From Pseudocercospora fijiensis CIRAD86 (Eukaryota; Ascomycota; Dothideomycetes; Mycosphaerellales; Mycosphaerellaceae), in assembly GCF_000340215.1 (NCBI RefSeq), contig NW_006921539.1, positions 2,180,507 through 2,244,506 on the forward strand: a stretch of DNA of 64,000 bases. The letters run 5' to 3'. Below the pieces are notes generated by a model. That model saw nothing but the letters and a program-made list of their open reading frames with translations, searched no databases and was not told the origin of the DNA. A program made the translations under genes and the position numbers. This document shows, piece after piece, positions 58,901-64,000 of this stretch (positions are counted from its first letter, which is position 1; every line of letters starts with the position of its first letter).

Positions 58901-59803
58901 CTACGATAATTAATATATAGGCGTAGGCCTCTATCCTTCTTTAGTACGAATAGGATAGGGGCGCTAGTAGGGCTGTTACTATACCGAATGCGACTATTAG
59001 CTAGGTTTTCCTCTAGGTACTTACGCAATATAGCAAGCTCTCGTTTACTAAGGTTGTAGAGTAGTCTAAAAGGAACCTCTTTGCCCTCTATAATATTAAT
59101 CTTATAATCCGTCTCTTTGAATATAGGCAATGTCGATGCTAGGTAATGTTTAAACATATCGATATAGGTCTCTCGGATAGGCTCTAGTATACGAGCAAGC
59201 TAATTAGGGTCTATACTATCCGGGGCATAGGTTTATCGTTATTACTACCGAGCAGGTCGGCAGTCGGATTAGCTAAGGCAGGTATTAGGTTGCTAATAAA
59301 CAGGACCCTAATATCGTTAGGGCACTCGCTAATATTAATGTGTTTAATGTCCTCTTTCCTAGCGATTCTAAATCGCTACTTCTAGAGGCCTAGGTCTATA
59401 GCTACCGCGTAGTACTTAAGAACAGGGTTACTAATAACAATATCGGATAGGAGGCTGTCTATGTCTACTATATAGGCAGTGAAGTCTAACAAACGCTTAT
59501 TGCCGAGGTCGTCTTTTAGAACTATAGGAACATAGTAGGCCCTATAGGTCAAGTGCCGAGCGTTATTAAACTAAGCAAGGGTTAGTAGGTCAGTCCTAGG
59601 CAGTTGTCGAAGGTCTAATTGCTTAGCTAGGCGATAGCTAATAAGGGCACTAACTGAATTTCCTAGATCTAGCATAACCTTAGTTTAATAGTTAGTGCCC
59701 TTCGTGTCCTATATAAGGTAGGGGCGTATTATAGCTAGTACAATGTCGATAGTCTTACGCCGCACGAGGCTAATAGTTAGTGCGGCGCTTACTCTTTTTT
59801 CGA
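55912..59803 (-). pseudogene. A5 pol: protease to chromodomain
   Basis: Stop at 55912-55914. Chromodomain about 55920-56110. Integrase C-terminal domain about 56300-56400, Glu site near 56740, core FIELIIDFIIGLPPAKRRG type (about 57010-57075), zinc region about 57170-57330. RNase H about 57950-58200, catalytic YLDD region about 58605-58630. An unbroken 133-codon RT piece (58756-59157) has [20 protein letters not shown] and [19 protein letters not shown]. Protease about 59640-59690. The region between integrase and RNase H (about 57380-57720) differs from A4 more than the rest. Confidence 0.88.
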
Positions 59804-60843
59804 AGGTTAGCCTATAGGGGTAGCGTTAGCCGCTAAGAGGTGCTTTCGATACTTAGCGGTAGCACGGTCGATTCGGGCCTAGTCCTTAGGTTTGTCGCAT
59901 TAGCCTAGTAGATAGCTAGTACTATTACAATTGAAGCACTTTAATCCGGTTAGGGGATTGCTATAGCTACTATTGCTGCTATTGTTAGTTAAGCGATTAG
60001 TATTATAGGGATACGAGCCCCTTCTACGGCCCCTATTACGGCCCCCTCTATATAGTCGTCGGCTACGGCCTCTTCTACGGTCGTTATTACTATTCCTATT
60101 GTTAGCATTGTTGTTCTAGTGTTGGTTTCCACTACGGCTACGGTTGCTAGCGGCTAGTCGTATCTTAGATTCTAACCGTTACTAAAGCTAGACTATACGC
60201 TCTACGGTTTCGACTTCTACTATAAATTAAATGCGTATAAGATTAGCCTGTTTAAACACACGGCGGCGGTCCAATTTAAGGACTAGTTCCTATCTTAGTT
60301 TAGGTCGTATCTTAGATATCTAGATAGAGTCGGTTTTAGGTAGCAAATCGTCCTTAAGGGTCTTTAGATAAGCCTCGAAGGATCGAGAGGTTTAGTCGGC
60401 CTTTTGTTTAGTACGTAGGTATTAGTCTTAGGCGTGTTATTGCCTTAGTATAGGGTTTCTAAGGGTATCTAGTATAATAGTCTTATAGGTTTTCTACTAA
60501 ATAGCGGTCTAATCGTTAAGGGAGTCGAAATAGTTATCCTACGTACGCTTTAGGTCGCTATTAATGTACTATATAGCATAGACAACTAAGGAATAGTTAT
60601 CTAGTAGCGCTCTCGGTGCATTGCGCTAGTTAAGCTTATAGTTACGAATATAGTTATTGTATTGCTTCCGACTAGAGCTATTAAATACAGTATAGTCCTT
60701 GAGTTTAGCATCCTTCTTCTAGACTAGGACTAATAGTAAGGAAGGCCCTACTATCGGCTTAGTATTAGTTGTTAGGGCCTCCTAAAGGCGGCGAATTTCG
60801 AGGAGGTTGTCCTTTAGCTATTATTCTTAACGTAGAGCAGCGA
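59794..60843 (-). pseudogene. A5 gag, cut by A6
   Basis: Zinc knuckle about 59905-59955 (FNCNSTSYLLG), Arg/Gly/Asn segment about 59990-60130, capsid-like part to 60843. It diverges from A2-A4 around 60120-60420. Slippery-type six-A run at 59794-59803. Confidence 0.78.
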
Positions 60844-61040
60844 TGTAAGAAGGGTATGTTAGTAGGTAGATAGGGTAGTAGTAGGTATAGGTAGTATTCG
60901 ATAGAGATCTAAGAGGAGAGGGAGGAAGGTAGGCTAGTTAGCCTAACGCTAAGCGCTAAGCCCTGCCTAAGGCATTAAGACCCTAGCTTTACTCAAGCCT
61001 AGTTATATGCTAATCACGTGTAACCTCTTTAGTCCTAATA
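60844..61040 (-). repeat. A6 3' LTR (197 bp)
   Basis: TGTAAGAAGGG...GTCCTAATA, close to the A5 LTR. It keeps AATCACGTGTAACC, showing less RIP than A2-A4. Confidence 0.92.
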
Positions 61041-62284
61041 CACGCTTCCTTTCTAAAGGCCGCGCCCTCGTAGCCGGTCTATATTCTATTCTCAACCTCT
61101 ATCGCTACTAACTTAGTAGGTCTAGCAAGCTTCTTAGTCTGCGCTAAATTGAATACGCAATTACCGATTATATAACTATACTAAACCTTACCTCTAATAT
61201 AATACAATGTCTAACTCTAACTGCGCTATCCTTGTATATAATAAAGTGATATATAACTACGAGAATTAAGGACCTTCGACTAATTACAATACGAGCGCGT
61301 CTTCCCTACTATAATAGGTAGACGTACGAGGTATTGCAGCCCTACCTCCGTTCTAAGTGATATCGTACCGAGTTCTTTGCGTATACTCTAAAAGACCTAG
61401 CTATGTCCGCTTCCGAGGGTTGTTCTTATTATTACGAGAGCTATTATTGTTCGTAGTTTCGCTAGCCCTAATTAGTTAGGTTTAGTAGCCTTTAATTGTC
61501 AATCTTATCTTATCTTTTTAGAAAAAACATAGCTCGTCTAGTTTCTATAGGTAAAGGCTATTATAAGTGTAGTAGTTAAGGTTCGCCTCGCTTAAAGGGT
61601 TAGAAAGATCGAGGAGTAACCTATTGTCCGCAAGATCGACCCCGGCTAGCTTAGCTCTATAGTTTTGCCCTTAGTTAGTTAGTCTATTAAGCCACTTAAT
61701 CTTTTTAAGCCTTAATATTTTAACTTAGCCTTAAAGTTTTGATTAAACCTTTAATATAGCTATTCTTTTAATTTGGTTAGTGTAGTACGCTTCCGGCCTT
61801 AGGCCGTAGTACAAGTAAGGTTGTTTTGCAGGTATAGTAGCGATAATAGGTAAGGTTAGCAATGTTAGCGGGTAGGTAATGTTAACAATAGCGGCGCTAG
61901 TCGTCTTAGCGCTAACTTTACCTTCTTCTAATTTCCTTCTTTAAGCAACAACAACTCGGCAACACCGTTACTAATATAGCTGTGTCCTTCCTTCCTTAAT
62001 TAGTAACACACCCCGCAACACTATTACTAATATAGCCGCGCCGGCCGCGCCGATTGCCTAGGTCTCGAGGCCTCGACGGAATAAGGGAATAAGAGGGGGA
62101 CCTATAGGGCGCGTTAGTAAAGAGGTAGAGTCCTTAAAAGAGTAGGCAATTAGTTAACGCGTCGTAGCGCGCCTAGTGTAGTCTTATTGTCCTTTGTTGC
62201 TAACAATTGCTTGCCTCTAATTAGTTAGCTAATAGCACCCCGGGGGTAGCATTGTTCCTAGGCTTAGTAGTAACATTATAGGCA
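61041..62284. other. A6 3' noncoding region
   Basis: 1.24 kb, no gene recognised. Same layout as A4: GCCGCGCCGGCCGCGCCG (about 62035-62052), two-copy GTTACTAATATAGC unit, palindrome. Confidence 0.7.
62230..62254. repeat. CCCCGGGG palindrome, A6 copy
   Basis: TAATAGCACCCCGGGGGTAGCATTG, intact centre. Confidence 0.86.
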
Positions 62285-64000
62285 TTATAAGCTCTTAGCC
62301 TTCTTCGTGTTCTTTACGCTAGTCCAATACTTATCTAATAACTTAGTTATATCCTTAAACGAGTCTTTAGCCTCCTATAAGTCCCATTTAGGTAAATAGC
62401 CTTGCTATCTTAATAGGTACTCCTTCTTGCCCTACCTAGTCCGATGCTTTAGGATACGTTCTATAGACTATAGCTCTTTACTATTAGCTAAGACTTCTTC
62501 TAACTTAGCAGGCGCTTTATCGCCTTCGCGCTAGTAGTATAGTTTAAGAAAGGAGATATAGAAGGTATTATAGATAGTATAATAAGGTAGAAGCTATAAC
62601 TAGTAGGCCTAGCTATTACCCTTCGGTTCTCGGATACGAAATAGGCTAATGTATCTTAGTGCGAGCTTAGGCCTTGTTTTACTATTAGGTAATAGGTGTT
62701 TGCGGATGCGGAGGTTCTTAGTACTTAGTATAACTATATCGCCTTGTTTAAAGGTTATTAGCGTATAGTGCTTGTCGTAGTAGGTCTTTTAGTACTCTTA
62801 AGCCTTTGTTAACTTCTCGGCTATCTTAGTATAGATTTCTCGCATCTTCTAAACCCTCTTAATAGCCGCTAGTGTTTCGGGTACTTAACGCGCTTCCCTT
62901 TCCTTACGCTCGGCCTCGAGCGATAGGGGGTCTTATAGCATAGTAGCGTTCTAACCTATTATAGCTATATATAGTGAAACCTTAGTTAATAAGTAGACAC
63001 TGTTATTATACACGAATTCAGCTAGTTGTAAGAGGTTAACCTATCTATTAGGGTCCTTATTAATATAGCTACGTAGGTACTGCTATAGCGTAGCATTCTG
63101 TCTCTCTGTTTAACCGTTAGTCTATAGATAGAAGGCTGTTAATAGCCGATGCTTCAGTCTTAGCTGCAGGCATAATTCGCTCTAATAGTGCGATATAAAT
63201 ATCGAGCCCCTATCGGAGACTATCCCCTTAGGGGTCCCCTAATAGCTATAGAAGATGTTGTTCTATAGTGCTTTAGCTATATCAATAGCCGTCTAATCCT
63301 TCCGAGTAGGAATGTAGCGAGCACCCTTAGTAAATCGGTCTATAATAACTAGTATAGCGTTAAAGACGTCTTTGCTTCCTCTTCGCTTAGTAGGGGGAAG
63401 ACCTATAATAAAGTCTATTATAAGCTCTATAAAAGGCTTCTATAGAACAGGGAGTAAAGACAACTCGCTAAATAGTAAGTGCTTTAGTGCTTTAACTCGC
63501 TAGTATACTGTATAGGTCTGTATATACTCCTTTATATACCGCTTACTATTTAGCTAGTAGTATATACGCGATAGTAACTCGTACGACCTCTCTATACTAT
63601 AGTAACTAGCGAGTTCACTATTATAGTGCCTCTTTAAAAGCTCTTGTCTAATCGATTGTTTAGCGGGGATATAGTATCTGCCCTTAAACTTTAAGTAACC
63701 TTTGTCGTCGATCGACTAACTATTACTCTTACTAGATCGAGTCGCCCGTCTACTTATAAGCCTATTAATACGCTCGATAGCAAAGGCGTCCCTCTGCTAA
63801 GCACGTAATAGCTTATTTATAAACGATTAACTATCCCTATTCGCAAGGTTATTTAATAGCACCCTCGCTATTAAACGAGGTATATATTGTATGTATCTAA
63901 TAGTACTAGTAGCCGGAACTACTACAACCTCTTCTGCAGTACTATCGCTATATAGACTATTACTATAGATAGCAATGTCCTTAATCGAGTTATTATAGCT
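62285..64000 (-). pseudogene. A6 pol: integrase and chromodomain, cut by window end
   Basis: Stop at 62285-62287. Chromodomain about 62295-62480, integrase C-terminal domain about 62650-62740, Glu site about 63095-63125, second Asp site near 63215, core FIELIIDFIIGLPPTKRRG type (about 63370-63435), zinc region about 63500-63680. TAG/TAA stops at Gln and Trp sites throughout. Confidence 0.86.

Larger units (their letters stand above)
54492..60843 (-). mobile_element. Family A chromovirus copy A5 (part in window)
   Basis: 3' LTR, noncoding tail, pol and part of gag, colinear with A4 and on the same strand. It inserted in D1 just past the hATC region. It is cut in gag at 60843 by A6, so its gag start and 5' LTR are to the right of the window. 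The sequence between pol and gag is typical of the family. Confidence 0.92.
60844..64000 (-). mobile_element. Family A chromovirus copy A6 (3' part)
   Basis: Begins with a well-preserved LTR (TGTAAGAAGGGTATG) inserted in the A5 gag, same orientation as A5. It runs through the noncoding tail, chromodomain and integrase, and leaves the window inside pol. Confidence 0.92.

Overview
The window looks like a gene-free block of fungal heterochromatin, almost certainly from a filamentous ascomycete. It holds nested transposable elements and no host gene, tRNA or rRNA that I can recognise. CA and TG dinucleotides are depleted nearly everywhere on both strands, and TA is in excess, while CG stays common. 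This is the expected result of repeat-induced point mutation (RIP, CpA to TpA). It turns CAG, CAA and TGG codons into TAG or TAA and turns LTR ends TG...CA into TA...TA. Every coding region is therefore broken by stops. The products below were recognised by reading through stops at former Gln and Trp positions. No gene here is predicted to make an intact protein.

Four families are present; the letters are mine. Family A is a Ty3/Gypsy chromovirus of about 7.1 kb with 196-199 bp LTRs, a gag with a zinc knuckle, a pol ending in a chromodomain, and a 1.2 kb 3' noncoding region. Six copies are seen: A1-A6. Family C is a second chromovirus (6.7 kb, 187 bp LTRs; copies C1 and C2). Family B is a long Gypsy element (12.1 kb net, 279 bp LTRs) with gag-protease, pol and an extra third reading frame of about 900 codons. 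Family D is a hAT-type DNA transposon (D1 and D2).

Layout: A1 (+, 1-2940) sits in D2 (2941-4419). A 650 bp unassigned stretch follows. C1 (-) starts at 5070 and is interrupted at 8839 by A3 (-, 8839-49050). A3 is interrupted in its integrase by A2 (+, 11055-44180). A2 carries two insertions: B (+, 13301-32157), which itself carries C2 (-, 24306-31043), and A4 (-, 32826-39945). After A3, C1 resumes at 49056 and breaks at about 49414, where D1 (+) begins. D1 is interrupted by A5 (-, from 54492), and A5 by A6 (-, from 60844 to the window end). The nesting is supported by target-site duplications: TATAG for A3, TTATA for A2, TATTT for A4, CTAAG for C2 and CTAG for B. The order of insertion in the main stack was C1, A3, A2, B, C2, so family C is both the oldest host and the youngest guest.

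The least expected observations are these: a CCCCGGGG-centred palindrome found 11 times, just after pol in A and at the reading-frame boundaries of B; the third reading frame of B; 10-11 nt LTR-to-PBS complementarity in A and C that suggests Tf1-like self-priming; and a perfect (CTA)71 tract in C1 against 9 units in C2.
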